From Megalobrama amblycephala (lineage: Eukaryota > Chordata > Actinopteri > Cypriniformes > Xenocyprididae), in NCBI RefSeq assembly GCF_018812025.1, contig NC_063061.1, positions 37,060,866 through 37,124,865 of the forward strand: 64,000 bases of DNA, written 5' to 3'. The notes beneath the pieces were generated by a model. That model saw nothing but the letters and a program-made list of their open reading frames with translations. It was not told the origin of the DNA and searched no databases. Within the stretch, counting starts at the first letter, position 1. Each line of letters begins with the position of its first letter. The position numbers and the translations under genes were made by a program. Below are positions 54,301 through 59,465 of the stretch, piece by piece.

Positions 54301-57300
54301 TGCTTTTGGACATGCATCAATTGCTTTCATACAACTCTCTGCTGTTTTATAACATTATCATTTGATTATGTCACGTCAGTCAAAATTAACTATACTTGTG
54401 AATGCTGAATAGTCATTCCGTATAAAACTAATAGTCCTCATTTCATTGCTTGAGTCATTACATACAAAAATGTTGAACTAGTTGTCAAAATCTGTCAAGC
54501 AAAGTTTACACATTTTTTTTCCTGAAAATGTCTCCTAAATTGAACAATTTCAATTTAGGTGAATCTCAACTTTCACTGATGAGAAGGGGTGTGTGAAGCA
54601 TTAGTTGCAACCAATGATAAGCCACTTCTCTACAATCACTGTCAGAGCTGAATCCCATAAACCCCCACTTTACAAGCATATATGAACCAAGCAGGACATA
54701 GTGTGTACCATTTCTACAATACTGTGACACAGAAATGGAAGGTTGCTGTGATGTAGATGAAATTATGTGGCCAGACAGAGAGGAACATCTGGATGTGCAC
54801 GAATGATTACAGTACTATGTATGTTGTATGTTCAGTTCCAATATGTACTGCAATATTGTTTACAGTTTTGCACAGCTCTACCCAAAGGGAGTTTATGTTT
54901 GTTGTAAATAAGGGTGTATTTTTTCTTTTGCACAATGCTGTGAACAAATTAGAATTGCAAAGAGCATATATTCAGTGTCTTGTACTCAGTTACCTCACTA
55001 AATACAGTAATTTGTAACTTTATTGTATTTTTCAAATGGCTGTGCAAATAGTAGTGCTGTCTGAAGCATTTTCAGGTAGTGTCACCAAGATCTGACTTTT
55101 TTGCATTGGAAAACATTGACAGAGTAAACTGTCATAATGAAAACATGACAAAGCCATTTGACTATCTTGTTCATAAACAATTGTGTCAGGACTTTTCATC
55201 TTGATGACATTGACACTTTCATTGACACGAATACTTGCTTTTGAGGAATGACCTATCCATTTTGAGCAAGTGACACACTTTTGCAGGTTATCACTAGGTT
55301 TTGCAGTTTGTACTAATTGTTTTGAGAACTGCATTAACTGTTGTGCAAATGTAAATAGTGATGTGAGAAATGCACCAAAGCGACTGAGAAAAACTGTAAC
55401 GTCTGGATCTGTGCACAGCTGAATCATCAGACTAGGTAAGCAAGCAAGGACAATAGCGAAAAATGGCAGATGGAGCAATAATAACTGATATGATCCATGA
55501 TATCATGATATTTTTAGTGATATTTGTAAATTGTCTTTCTAAATGTTTCGTTAGCATGTTGCTAATGTACTGTTAAATGAGGTTAAAGTTTCCATCGTTT
55601 CTTACTTTATTCGCGTAGACAAGAGAGCCGTCACTATTTTCATTTTTAAACACTTGCAGTCTATATAATTCATAAACACAACTTCATTCTTTATAAATCT
55701 CTCCAACAGCGTGTAATGTTAGCTTTAGCTACAGAGCACTATCAAACTCATTCAGAATCAAATGTAAACATCCAAATAAATACTATACTCACATGATCCG
55801 ACGCATGCATGCAGTATGTATGACGAACATCTTGTAAAGATCCATTTGAGGGTTATATTAGCTGTGTGAACTTTGTAAATGCACTGTATTATAGTCGAGA
55901 GCTTGGGGGGGGCAGGGAGCACGAGATTTAAAGGGGCCGCAGCCTGAATCGGTGCATAGTTAATGATGCCCCAAAATAGGCAGTTAAAATTTTTTTTAAA
56001 AAATCTATGGGGTATTTTGAGCTGAAACTTCACAGACACATTCAGGGGACACCTTAGACTTATATTACATCTTGTAAAAACTGTTAAGTATTCACATTAA
56101 AGGTGCTCTAAGCGATCCTGGGTGGAGTAACTTCCTGTTGACGTTCGAAGTGTTCTCAAACAAAACAGAGGCTAGCTAGACCCTCCCTCCTCCTCCTCCC
56201 CCTCCCCTCCGTGCTTCCTGAAACAGTCATGAACTCGCATTTAAAATGGAAGTAGCTTGCGTATTGGTTGGAGCATGTTTATTATGTTTCGTGGTCCAGA
56301 CTGCATCAGTTTGTTTTTGTTGCCGTTTTTGGAGCTTGTGGCGACTACAGAGACCGCGGTTTTTTACAGTGTGTTCAGGGGACAGGCAGCTAGCGGATAG
56401 TGAGGAGATGTTTGCTGTATGTGACAAAAAATGTTTTGGCCTAAAAACGCATGACATCGCTTAGAGCACCTTTAAGTAAGATTTTTGTAATGGAGGGAGA
56501 TTTTACTTTTGAATAAAAAGACAATGAATTATATTGTTGTGTAACACTTTTATGCTGTTTGGATTAATGCAGTAGCCCATAAAAACACATTGAGCGACTC
56601 AATATTTGGTATTCTTGATGCTGTTCTACTGCACTGTATTGCTCTCTGTGTTATGACAAAAAGTTTAAAAAGTATATATTTTTAGGCAGCTTCCACCTCT
56701 GATACAATCTACTTGACTTTTGCCATTTTGAATTGAAAATATATCTTTTCCAGACTTATAAATTCTAACTGAATGTGATGAGACAAGAAATATTAAAGGT
56801 ACCGTAGAACGTCTTTTTAAAAGATGTAATATAAGTCTAAGGTGTCCCCTGAATGTGTCTGTGAAGTTTCAGCTCAAAATACCCCATAGATTTTTTTTAA
56901 TTCATTTTTTTAACTGCCTATTTTGGGGCATCATTAACTATGCACCGATTCAGGCTGCGGCCCCTTTAAATCTCGTGCTCCCTGCCCCCCCCAAGCTCTC
57001 GACTATAATACAGTGCATTTACAAAGTTCACACAGCTAATATAACCCTCAAATGGATCTTTACAAGATGTTCGTCATGCATCCTGCATGCATGCGTCGGA
57101 TCATGTGAGTATAGTATTTATTTGGATGTTTACATTTGATTCTGAATGAGTTTGATAGTGCTCCGTGGCTAACGGCTAATGCTACACTGTTGGAGAGATT
57201 TATAAAGAATGAAGTTGTGTTTATGAATTATACAGACTGCAAGTGTTTAATAATGAAAATAGTGATGGCTCTTGTCTCCATGAATACAGTAAGAAACGAT

Positions 57301-59089
57301 GGTAACTTTAACCACATTTAACAGTACATTAGCAACATGCTAACGAAACATTTAGAAAGACAATTTACAAATATCACTAAAAATATCATGATATCATGAA
57401 TCATGTCAGTTATTATTGCTCCATCTGCCGTTTTTCGCTATTGTTCTTGCTTGCTTAACTAGTCTGATGATTCAGCTGTGCACAGATCCAGACGTTAATA
57501 CTGGCTGCCCTTGTCTAATGCCTTGAACATGAGCTGGCATATGCAAATATTGGGGGCGTAAATATTAATGATCCCGACTGTTACGTAACAGTCAGTGTTA
57601 TGTTGAGATTCGCCTGTTCTTCTGAGGTCTTTTAAACAAATGAGATTTATATAAGAAGGAGGAAACAATGGTGTTTGAGACTCACTGTATGTCATTTCCA
57701 TGTACTGAACTCTTGTTATTCAACTATGCCAAGGTAAATTCAATTTTTAATTCTAGGGCACCTTTAACAAATTATAAATTTGATTAAGAGTGAATGTTTG
57801 CAGTTTTTTATATTATTTCCAAATATTTGAAATACAAAGTTCTGTCATGAAACTCCAGATAGCACAGGCTGATAGGTCCTTAACTCAGTCTGCTTGCAAT
57901 CACATCATTCTCTATAGGGCACAGCTGACTGGTCCCTGCTGTATCAGTAGCCAATGAGCTCACTGCTCAATACTTGGTCAGCATTTTCTGTAGCAGCTGT
58001 AGCATGCTTTCAAAACCCTCCACCTTCCCCAGCTCCACTATAGACACAATAACCAACAGCAGCAGTAACAGCAGCAGCGTAGCATATCTATTCCGCCAAG
58101 ACCCAAACAGATCAACACTGTCATATTCATTACCATGCCAAACACTCTGGGAGTTGTCATGACAGAAATGTATTACTTTACAAAACTGTTTTTCTTTCTT
58201 CCTTTAAATCCCTTTGAATGCTTTAAATTTTTATTTTGTTCAAATTACCCTTCACCCCCTCAGAACGGAGTGGGTCCATGATTCTTTCTTGCACATATGT
58301 TGCTCAGTTGCTATTATTTTTCATGTGTGATTTCAGAGGCTGTACGGACCGCTTTGAGTTCTCCTCCAAGGAGTTGGGAGACATTGCTAGTATCTGTCTG
58401 GGACACATCCCTAAAGATGGCAAGAAGGTCAAAGTTGAAGCCTCCTGGTGGGTGGAGGAGGTTGTTGTCACAGAGAAGGAGCTAGGCAATAAGTGAGTGA
58501 CCACTGATTTTAAGATTAGTGTTAAATTATGATTTAAACCTCAGGACTGAGTTATTGGCTTGTAAATGCATGCTCTTTACCATCCCTATCCTGTCCATTT
58601 TCACTCAGGTATATCTTCCGATGTGACGCCGCCATCCCTCTTTCCTCAAAACGAGATGAGTTCCAGACATTCGAGTGCAGCAAATTCATTGAGAGCTTCA
58701 CCAGCAAGGCCCAAAGCCTCGTACCTGTAAAATACGAGGCCATCGTTATCACAGGCGACGAGAAGGGTGCGGGCACCGACGCCAACGTCTTCATCACCAT
58801 CTTCGGCTCCAATGGCGACTCCGGCCGGAGGCAGCTCTGCCAGAAGTTCCGGAACCTGTTTGAGCGCGGCCAGACAAACCGGTTTATTCTAGAACTGCTG
58901 GACATGGGCGACCTGCTCCGAGTGTGTGTGGAACACGATAACTCCGGACTCAGTCCTGGTTGGCTTCTTAGCAGGATAGAGATTACAAACACGGCCAATG
59001 GTGTGACGACGATATTCATTTGTGGGAAATGGCTGGACAAGAACAAAGCAGACGGGAGGATAAAGCGCGTGATCTATCCAAAGTATTGA
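12948..59089 (+). CDS. loxhd1: Lipoxygenase homology domain protein LOXHD1, complete, 42 coding exons, 16 PLAT-like segments
   Basis: LOXHD1 is an all-PLAT protein of inner-ear hair-cell stereocilia; human mutations cause DFNB77 deafness. The joined exons total 7215 nt (2404 residues plus TGA at 59087-59089), with every exon phase consistent and no frameshift or internal stop. ATG 12948 follows an in-frame TAA at 12942. Layout: Lys/Glu-rich N-terminus (residues 1-229), then 16 PLAT-like segments of roughly 120-160 residues, most opening with a variant of [14 protein letters not shown], having a central IxHDNxGxxxGW and closing with FPCxRWLxxxEDDGxxxREL. Polybasic or acidic linkers follow PLAT 7, 8 and 11. 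Collinearity with the human protein, as I recall it, is close throughout; the literature counts 15 PLAT domains, and I count the degenerate 15th separately. One intron uses a GC donor. Introns carry almost all repeats in the window. Teleosts often have two loxhd1 paralogues, and I cannot tell which this is. Confidence 0.95.
14827..15026. mobile_element. Short TTAA-type MITE, relative of 8555-9264
   Basis: The left end AGAGATAGTTCACCCAAAAA and the right end TTTGGGTGAACTGTCACT followed by TTAA share the GTTCACCCAAA terminal word with 8555-9264. The interior contains CTTTTGTGTTCAGCAGAGGA and TTCATACAGGTTTGGAA, words that recur at 59175-59465. The left flank is not TTAA, so that end is eroded. 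Confidence 0.7.
15354..15632. repeat. Imperfect inverted repeat (snapback element)
   Basis: TTTTTTTGTCATGATTCGAG, then ACAAAATTTATGAGACAGTT and GTTGTCAG at the left reappear inverted at the right (TGACAACAACTGTCTCATAA, TTTTGTTTCTAAATGCTCAA, TCATGACAAAAAAAA). Arms are about 60-70 bp around a loop of about 150 bp. No terminal target duplication was identified. Confidence 0.7.
15661..16567. mobile_element. Interleaved palindromic elements (AGGCAGGAACACACCAAGCC family)
   Basis: One element (15929-16567) starts AGGCAGGAACACACCAAGCC after TTAA (15925-15928) and ends GGCTTGGTGTGTTCCTGCC before TTAA (16568-16571). Its outer arms of about 130 bp are inverted copies. A related arm pair, 15674-15915 against 16222-16436, interdigitates with it. 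A small hairpin MITE (about 16113-16222, GGGGTGAGTTTCCCGAAAGC and inverse) sits in the centre. The sequence is GC-richer than the surrounding intron. Open frames here (16163-16764) are accidental. Confidence 0.75.
18015..22185 (+). CDS. loxhd1: loxhd1 PLAT 1 (exons 18015-18129, 21829-21909, 22001-22185)
   Basis: Residues about 230-356. The opening strand is [20 protein letters not shown] and the middle is [13 protein letters not shown]; these are followed by [18 protein letters not shown] and the closing [12 protein letters not shown]. Exon joins are in phase (1, 2, 2, 1). The intron between the first two exons is 3.7 kb because it contains the 21-bp minisatellite element; the next is only 91 bp. 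Confidence 0.93.
19221..21005. mobile_element. Foldback element carrying a 21-bp minisatellite (copy 1)
   Basis: The left terminus is CTTGTTTCCGCCATGAAATT and the right terminus is TAGTGGCGGAAACAAGCTTCC, which are inverted repeats of about 45 bp including the GGTAATTG words. The interior, about 19310-20957, is a tandem array of about 75-80 units close to TATAAAGTCAGAATTGCGAGA, with variants (GTGAG, GAGTT, deletions to TATAGTCAG). Because 21 bp is seven codons, the array opens accidental frames repeating YKVRIAR or IKSELRD. There is no start context, splice signal or conservation to suggest they are translated. Confidence 0.9.
22186..24307 (+). repeat. loxhd1 intron 4 with (TTTTA)n higher-order array
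   Basis: Between about 22358 and 23690, pentanucleotide TTTTA runs (up to about 180 bp, 23364-23533) alternate with unique spacers. The spacers include GAACCACCTGAAAAATGTGCC and TCTAGTATAACTTTAAATTAGACACAG. The spacer-plus-run unit repeats at about 370-475 bp spacing (22441, 22811, 23229; and 22646, 23063, 23537). Frames repeating FILFY are artefacts of the pentamer. The remainder to 24307 is ordinary intron with a MITE fragment near 23815-23870. Confidence 0.9.
24308..24854 (+). CDS. loxhd1: loxhd1 PLAT 2 (exons 24308-24406, 24483-24634, 24731-24854)
   Basis: Residues about 357-481. The order is [40 protein letters not shown], then [12 protein letters not shown] and the closing [18 protein letters not shown]. 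The usual FPCxRW is replaced by FLVDAWF, so the conserved Cys is absent here. Introns are 76 and 96 bp. Confidence 0.93.
24925..25240. mobile_element. Truncated TTAA-type MITE, relative of 61166-61939
   Basis: It starts with a TTAA-like flank (ATTAAAGGTCCCGTTCTTCG) and continues with ACTTTAGTTAGTGTGTAATG, GAGATATTTTATTTAACAGA and GAACGGCCAG. All of these are found in the same order in the complete copy at 61166-61939. The right half is missing. Confidence 0.65.
25330..25800 (+). CDS. loxhd1: loxhd1 PLAT 3 (exons 25330-25580, 25665-25800)
   Basis: Residues about 482-610. Opening [20 protein letters not shown], then [20 protein letters not shown], the centre [19 protein letters not shown] and the closing [20 protein letters not shown], with a basic tail RQKKQK. 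The first exon holds most of the fold in one piece (251 nt), unlike PLAT 1 and 2. Confidence 0.93.
25954..26035. repeat. (TA)n microsatellite
   Basis: About 41 uninterrupted AT dinucleotides lie in loxhd1 intron 9. The YIYIYI open frame across it is an artefact. Confidence 0.97.
26095..27035. repeat. Degenerate AT-rich minisatellite
   Basis: The core TAAAATAAAATTATATTCAT and AAAAATAATATCAATAAT words repeat irregularly, about every 30-60 bp, for 0.9 kb directly after the TA microsatellite. The region is more than 80 percent A+T by eye and has no reading frame. Confidence 0.8.
27100..29085 (+). CDS. loxhd1: loxhd1 PLAT 4 (exons 27100-27260, 27511-27597, 28950-29085)
   Basis: Residues about 611-738. 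Opening [20 protein letters not shown], a segment nearly identical to the human FPWSLWVWT stretch. The centre [18 protein letters not shown] departs from the usual HDNxG, and the closing is [20 protein letters not shown]. The acceptor at 28950 (TGCATGAAG) has a weak polypyrimidine tract. Confidence 0.92.
27847..28841. mobile_element. TTAA-flanked MITE in loxhd1 intron 11
   Basis: The ends TTTAAAGCCCCCTTG and CAGGGGGACTTTAAA are imperfect inverted repeats overlapping TTAA at both sides. The interior shows paired words such as GGTCAAAAGTGACCGA near the left and TCGGTCATTATTGACCACGA near the right. No coding potential was found. Confidence 0.6.
29249..30709. mobile_element. DNA transposon remnant with CAGACCTGCCAAC ends and TAGAAT duplication
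   Basis: The direct repeat TAGAAT at 29243-29248 and 30710-30715 brackets ends CAGACCTGCCAACATG and its inverse (GGTTGGCAGGTCTG). Subterminal TGCGTACCAAGTACGCATTTT is palindromic. The 1.46-kb interior has no transposase frame. The superfamily is not assigned; a 6-bp duplication is unusual for the common fish families. Confidence 0.7.
30988..32024 (+). CDS. loxhd1: loxhd1 PLAT 5 (exons 30988-31142, 31473-31633, 31948-32024); GC-AG intron
   Basis: Residues about 739-869. Opening [20 protein letters not shown], centre [37 protein letters not shown], closing [16 protein letters not shown]. The exon ending at 31633 is followed by GCAAGA, not GT. Reading AG plus G across the junction restores the conserved Arg-Trp, so the donor is a bona fide GC type (CAG|GCAAGA). 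Confidence 0.92.
31188..31400. repeat. Dispersed CACTACCATTCA-type repeat fragment
   Basis: It begins CACTACCATTCATAAGTTTGG and continues with CAGCATATTAGTATGATTTC and GATGCTGAAAATTCAGC. The same module set occurs at 38341-38808, 43307-43620, 47265-47330, 51040-51300 and 60090-60320. It is a non-coding interspersed repeat. Confidence 0.7.
32285..34347 (+). CDS. loxhd1: loxhd1 PLAT 6 (exons 32285-32481, 34155-34347)
   Basis: Residues about 870-999. Opening [39 protein letters not shown], centre [18 protein letters not shown], closing [19 protein letters not shown]. It lacks both the canonical GTD (here SSD) and the HDN (here HTN). The intron carries a ~100-bp minisatellite. Confidence 0.93.
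32600..33930. repeat. ~90-110-bp minisatellite in loxhd1 intron 16
   Basis: About 12 copies contain CAAATTCTCTTAAACTCATT, an (ATTCT)n run of variable length, TAATGTTTGTTTATTCTATT and GTTGTTTACATTTGTTCTAT. Length variation comes mainly from the internal ATTCT run. Several open frames (33068-33950) with [12 protein letters not shown] repeats are artefacts of the repeat. Confidence 0.95.
34586..35405 (+). CDS. loxhd1: loxhd1 PLAT 7 with polybasic linker (exons 34586-34746, 34852-35028, 35264-35405)
   Basis: Residues about 1000-1159. Opening [20 protein letters not shown], centre [19 protein letters not shown]. An insert of Lys and Glu ([17 protein letters not shown] then EEEEESPGE) interrupts the domain before the closing [20 protein letters not shown]. 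The human protein has a similarly placed, longer charged insert, so the position is conserved though the sequence is not. Confidence 0.93.
35725..37541 (+). CDS. loxhd1: loxhd1 PLAT 8 (exons 35725-35876, 35947-36080, 37390-37541)
   Basis: Residues about 1160-1305. Opening [40 protein letters not shown], centre [20 protein letters not shown], closing [20 protein letters not shown]. An acidic tail ([20 protein letters not shown]) joins it to PLAT 9. The last donor, AAAAG|GTTTTG, is a weak match to consensus. Confidence 0.92.
36666..37082. mobile_element. Short foldback element of the GTTTCCGCCA family (copy 2, unexpanded)
   Basis: The ends AAGCTTGTTTCCGCCACTGA and CAGTGGTGGAAAAAAGCTTCC are inverted. 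The 0.4-kb body holds only a few alternating words (TATAAAGTCAGAA, GCAATTGCATG, ACAATTCTGACTTTTT) in both orientations. It is useful as the unexpanded form of the elements at 19221-21005 and 43839-46566. Confidence 0.85.
37625..39309 (+). CDS. loxhd1: loxhd1 PLAT 9 (exons 37625-37729, 37806-37934, 39145-39309)
   Basis: Residues about 1306-1438. Opening [40 protein letters not shown], centre [20 protein letters not shown], closing [20 protein letters not shown], ending LYTP. The joining intron of 1.2 kb contains the dispersed repeat at 38341-38808. Confidence 0.93.
38341..38808. mobile_element. Dispersed repeat ending TTTTTGAACGGTAGTG
   Basis: The element runs from AAAAGTTTGTGGTCAGTAAT through TTCTGAAGGATCATGTGACA and TGATGCTGAAAATTCAGC to TTTTTGAACGGTAGTG. 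The last words are the inverse of the CACTACCATTCA start at 31188. This is the fullest copy in the window. No reading frame. Confidence 0.7.
39380..40340. repeat. Probable interspersed repeat, unclassified
   Basis: The stretch begins near CATAGACTGTAAAAAAATAT and includes GTCGCCAATGTCCCAATATG, AAAGCCCCGCCCACACTCCC and GTGACCTCTAGTGGTGAAAA. It is GC-richer than the rest of the intron in places. I recognise the style as a fish dispersed element but cannot define ends or superfamily. Confidence 0.35.
40663..41944 (-). mobile_element. Tc1/mariner-type transposon in loxhd1 intron 26
   Basis: The termini CAAACCCGATTCCAAAAAAG and its inverse (TTTTTTGGAATCGTGTTTC) lie directly inside TA dinucleotides (40661-40662 and 41945-41946), the Tc1 target. 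Inside the left repeat is AGTTGGGACACTGTACAAAC, inverted at the right. The 1.28-kb body carries a minus-strand transposase remnant. Confidence 0.9.
40883..41530 (-). pseudogene. Tc1-family transposase, N-terminally truncated
   Basis: A 215-codon minus-strand frame covers the catalytic domain. [10 protein letters not shown] carries the first Asp, [12 protein letters not shown] the second Asp and [12 protein letters not shown] the Glu of the DDE triad, followed by a normal C-terminus. The paired N-terminal helix-turn-helix DNA-binding domain expected of a ~340-residue transposase is absent from this frame. Little room is left for it before the terminal repeat, and the adjacent minus-strand frame at 41566-41805 does not resemble it. 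It is therefore probably inactive, though the catalytic residues remain. Confidence 0.85.
42058..46787 (+). CDS. loxhd1: loxhd1 PLAT 10 (exons 42058-42239, 42617-42733, 46625-46787)
   Basis: Residues about 1439-1592. Opening [20 protein letters not shown], then the Cys-containing [19 protein letters not shown] that is characteristic of this repeat in LOXHD1. Centre [20 protein letters not shown], closing [20 protein letters not shown]. The last intron (3.9 kb) contains the second 21-bp minisatellite. Confidence 0.93.
43307..43620. repeat. Dispersed repeat fragment (relative of 38341-38808)
   Basis: It contains CTGTTCAAAAGTTCATCAAT, ATCAGCATATTAGAGTGGTT, TCATGTGACACTTAAGACTG and GATGCTGAAAACTTAAAATT in the family order. 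Confidence 0.65.
43839..46566. mobile_element. Foldback element carrying a 2.4-kb 21-bp minisatellite (copy 3)
   Basis: The tandem array from about 43856 to 46215 uses 21-bp units of three alternating types (TATAAAGTCAGAATTGTGAGT, ...GCGAGA and ...TTTCATGT). It is followed by an inverted arm (46216-46530, AATTCTGACTTTATATCACG) and a degraded right terminus (CAATTACCTTTTTTTATTTT, then TTTCATGGTTTTATTTCC). The left terminus is lost. A block of about 643 bp is duplicated within the array: GTGAGTCAGAATTTCATTTG at about 43967 and 44610, and ATAAAGTCCGAATTGTGAG at about 44491 and 45134. Open frames repeating YKVRIVR are not genes. Confidence 0.9.
46915..47798 (+). CDS. loxhd1: loxhd1 PLAT 11 and acidic linker (exons 46915-47066, 47358-47567, 47675-47798)
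   Basis: Residues about 1593-1754. Opening [40 protein letters not shown], centre [18 protein letters not shown], closing [20 protein letters not shown]. The third exon encodes a linker ([18 protein letters not shown]) that differs in sequence from the human linker at the same place. Confidence 0.92.
48122..48270. repeat. (AATTT)n microsatellite
   Basis: About 29-30 near-perfect AATTT pentamers lie in loxhd1 intron 32, a little over 100 bp before exon 33. Confidence 0.97.
48376..49219 (+). CDS. loxhd1: loxhd1 PLAT 12 (exons 48376-48584, 49034-49219)
   Basis: Residues about 1755-1886. Opening [40 protein letters not shown], centre [20 protein letters not shown] (nearly identical to human), closing [19 protein letters not shown]. 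This repeat diverges from the GTDANVF consensus in fish and human alike. Confidence 0.93.
48883..48952. repeat. (CA)n microsatellite
   Basis: About 35 CA dinucleotides lie 80 bp upstream of loxhd1 exon 34. A shorter CA run is at about 48598-48622, just after exon 33. Confidence 0.97.
49344..51022. mobile_element. Foldback element of the GTTTCCGCCA family (copy 4), interrupted by a TA-type element
   Basis: The left end GCTTGTTTCCGCCATGAAATAAAAAAT is broken after about 35 bp by the insertion at 49381-50588. Sequence resumes at ATTGTGACTTTTTTCTCGCA and closes with GTGGCGGAAACAAGCTTCC. The body has alternating 21-bp-like words in both orientations but no large tandem array. Confidence 0.85.
49381..50588. 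mobile_element. TA-flanked 1.2-kb near-perfect palindrome (Tc1/mariner-type foldback)
   Basis: The ends CAGTGGCATGAAAAAGTATG and the inverse (CATACTTTTTCATGCCACTG) sit between TA dinucleotides (49379-49380, 50589-50590). Inversion continues through the whole element: AAAAACAGTCGTGGATCATC at the right mirrors GATGATCTACGACTGTTTTT at the left, and CCGGGGGGTGAAAACTTTTG mirrors CAAAAGTTTTCACCCCCCG near the centre (about 49985). Arms are about 0.6 kb each. It has no transposase. Confidence 0.9.
51040..51378. repeat. Dispersed repeat fragment plus A-run and (AT)n
   Basis: It holds the inverse orientation of the 38341-38808 family (CTGAGTTTTCAGCATCATTA, TCACATGATCCTTCAGAAAT, GACCCCAAACTTTTAAATG). 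An internal poly-A/(AT)n tract lies at 51313-51362. Confidence 0.7.
51435..52194 (+). CDS. loxhd1: loxhd1 PLAT 13 (exons 51435-51562, 51822-51939, 52017-52194)
   Basis: Residues about 1887-2027. Opening [40 protein letters not shown], centre [19 protein letters not shown], closing [19 protein letters not shown]. The closing Cys-Arg-Trp is replaced by EEW, as in human (GDW). The last exon also starts the next PLAT ([11 protein letters not shown]). Confidence 0.92.
52200..52435. repeat. Probable MITE fragment in loxhd1 intron 37
   Basis: GGGTTTGTTCACACTTGGCAGG at the left and GCAAGTGTGAACACACCCTG at the right are imperfect inverted words around GGTTCAGTT/AACCAGGGC modules. Ends and target duplication are not definable. 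Confidence 0.4.
52517..53008 (+). CDS. loxhd1: loxhd1 PLAT 14 (exons 52517-52702, 52838-53008)
   Basis: Residues about 2028-2146, its first strand coming from the previous exon. [40 protein letters not shown], centre [20 protein letters not shown], closing [20 protein letters not shown], matching human PLAT 14 in order and spacing. Confidence 0.93.
53311..58492 (+). CDS. loxhd1: loxhd1 PLAT 15, degenerate (exons 53311-53449, 58337-58492, continuing into 58609)
   Basis: Residues about 2147-2286. Opening [20 protein letters not shown] lacks the GAGTD motif. The middle [20 protein letters not shown] and [20 protein letters not shown] keep the fold pattern without HDNxG. The human counterpart is equally divergent (TGNGGETRENVW), which may explain why 15 rather than 16 domains are usually counted. 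The first intron (4.9 kb) holds the nested transposon cluster. Confidence 0.9.
53896..56083. mobile_element. TTAA-type MITE (AGGTGCCCTAGAA ends), reverse-oriented copy with insertion
   Basis: It begins AGGTGCCCTAGAATCAAAAA after TTAA (53892-53895). It carries, in reverse order, all modules of the complete copy at 62216-63177 (CTTGGCATAGTTGAATAACA, CTGTTACGTAACAGTCGGG, CAGCTGAATCATCAGACTAG, AATATCATGATATCAT-type words). It ends near CTTGTAAAAACTG before TTAA (56084-56087), with the terminal AGGTGCC lost. A 1233-bp element is inserted at 54164. Removing it leaves about 953 bp, the expected unit length. Confidence 0.85.
54164..55396. mobile_element. TA-flanked element with CAGTTTTTCTCAGTCGC ends, nested in a MITE
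   Basis: TA at 54162-54163 and 55397-55398 brackets ends CAGTTTTTCTCAGTCGCTTT and their inverse. Inverted repeats extend at least 60 bp through GGTGCATTTCTCACATCACT and ATTTGCACAACAGTTA. The intact copies of the host MITE (57500 and 62910 regions) show the empty site CCAGTATTAACGTC with a single TA. The 148-codon minus-strand frame (55032-55478) crosses the element border and shows no transposase motif. Confidence 0.9.
56101..56471. mobile_element. TTAA-flanked MITE with AGGTGCTCTAAGCGAT ends
   Basis: TTAA at 56097-56100 and 56472-56475 flanks AGGTGCTCTAAGCGATCC and its inverse (ATCGCTTAGAGCACCT). The 371-bp interior contains a C-rich patch (CCTCCTCCTCCCCCTCCCC). Open frames at 56227-56464 are incidental. 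Confidence 0.85.
56797..57763. mobile_element. TTAA-type MITE (AGGTGCCCTAGAA family), forward copy
   Basis: TTAA at 56793-56796 and 57764-57767 flanks a 967-bp element that starts AGGTACCGTAGAACG and ends TTCTAGGGCACCT. It is in opposite orientation to 53896-56083, so the two form a giant inverted pair about 0.7 kb apart. It matches 62216-63177 along its full length. Confidence 0.9.
58609..59089 (+). CDS. loxhd1: loxhd1 last exon: end of PLAT 15 and all of PLAT 16
   Basis: Residues about 2245-2404. After the end of PLAT 15 ([13 protein letters not shown]) and the linker SLVPVK, a complete PLAT follows in one uninterrupted exon: [77 protein letters not shown], stop. This last exon is GC-rich (many GGC/CGC/GAC codons) compared with other exons. 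Every other PLAT is split by one to three introns. Confidence 0.93.
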
Positions 59090-59174
59090 GTGACATTTAA
59101 TCAACCAGTCAATGATTAAATCAGTATTAGTAGTGATTATTCATTACAAGAAATTCTCATATCAACAATGCTCC

Positions 59175-59465
59175 ATCATTTAGTAGTTCCAAACCTGTAT
59201 GAATTTCTTTGTTCTGCTGAACACAAAGGATGATATTTGGAAGAATGTGTGTAACCAAGCAGATCTCACCCCCCATTTACTAGCATAGTATTTATTTTTC
59301 CTACTATGGTAGTCAGTGGGGGGCGAGATCTGTTAGGTTACACACATTCTTCCAAATATCATCCTTTGTGTTCAGCAGAACAAAGAAATTCATACAGGTT
59401 TGGAACTAATTAAGTGTGAGTAAATGATGACAGAATTTTCATTTTTGGGTGAAATATCCTTTTGA
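59175..59465. mobile_element. Hairpin MITE (GTTCACCCAAA family relative)
   Basis: AACCTGTATGAATTTCTTTG and ATGATATTTGGAAGAATGTG at the left recur inverted at the right (CACATTCTTCCAAATATCAT, CAAAGAAATTCATACAGGTT), centred near 59310. The right end, TCATTTTTGGGTGAAATATCC, carries the terminal word shared with 8555-9264. The left terminal word is missing. Confidence 0.75.

Noticed and set aside
55032..55478. 148-codon minus-strand frame in the nested TA-type element, considered as a transposase
   Set aside because: No DDE motif or helix-turn-helix, and it crosses the element border into host MITE sequence.
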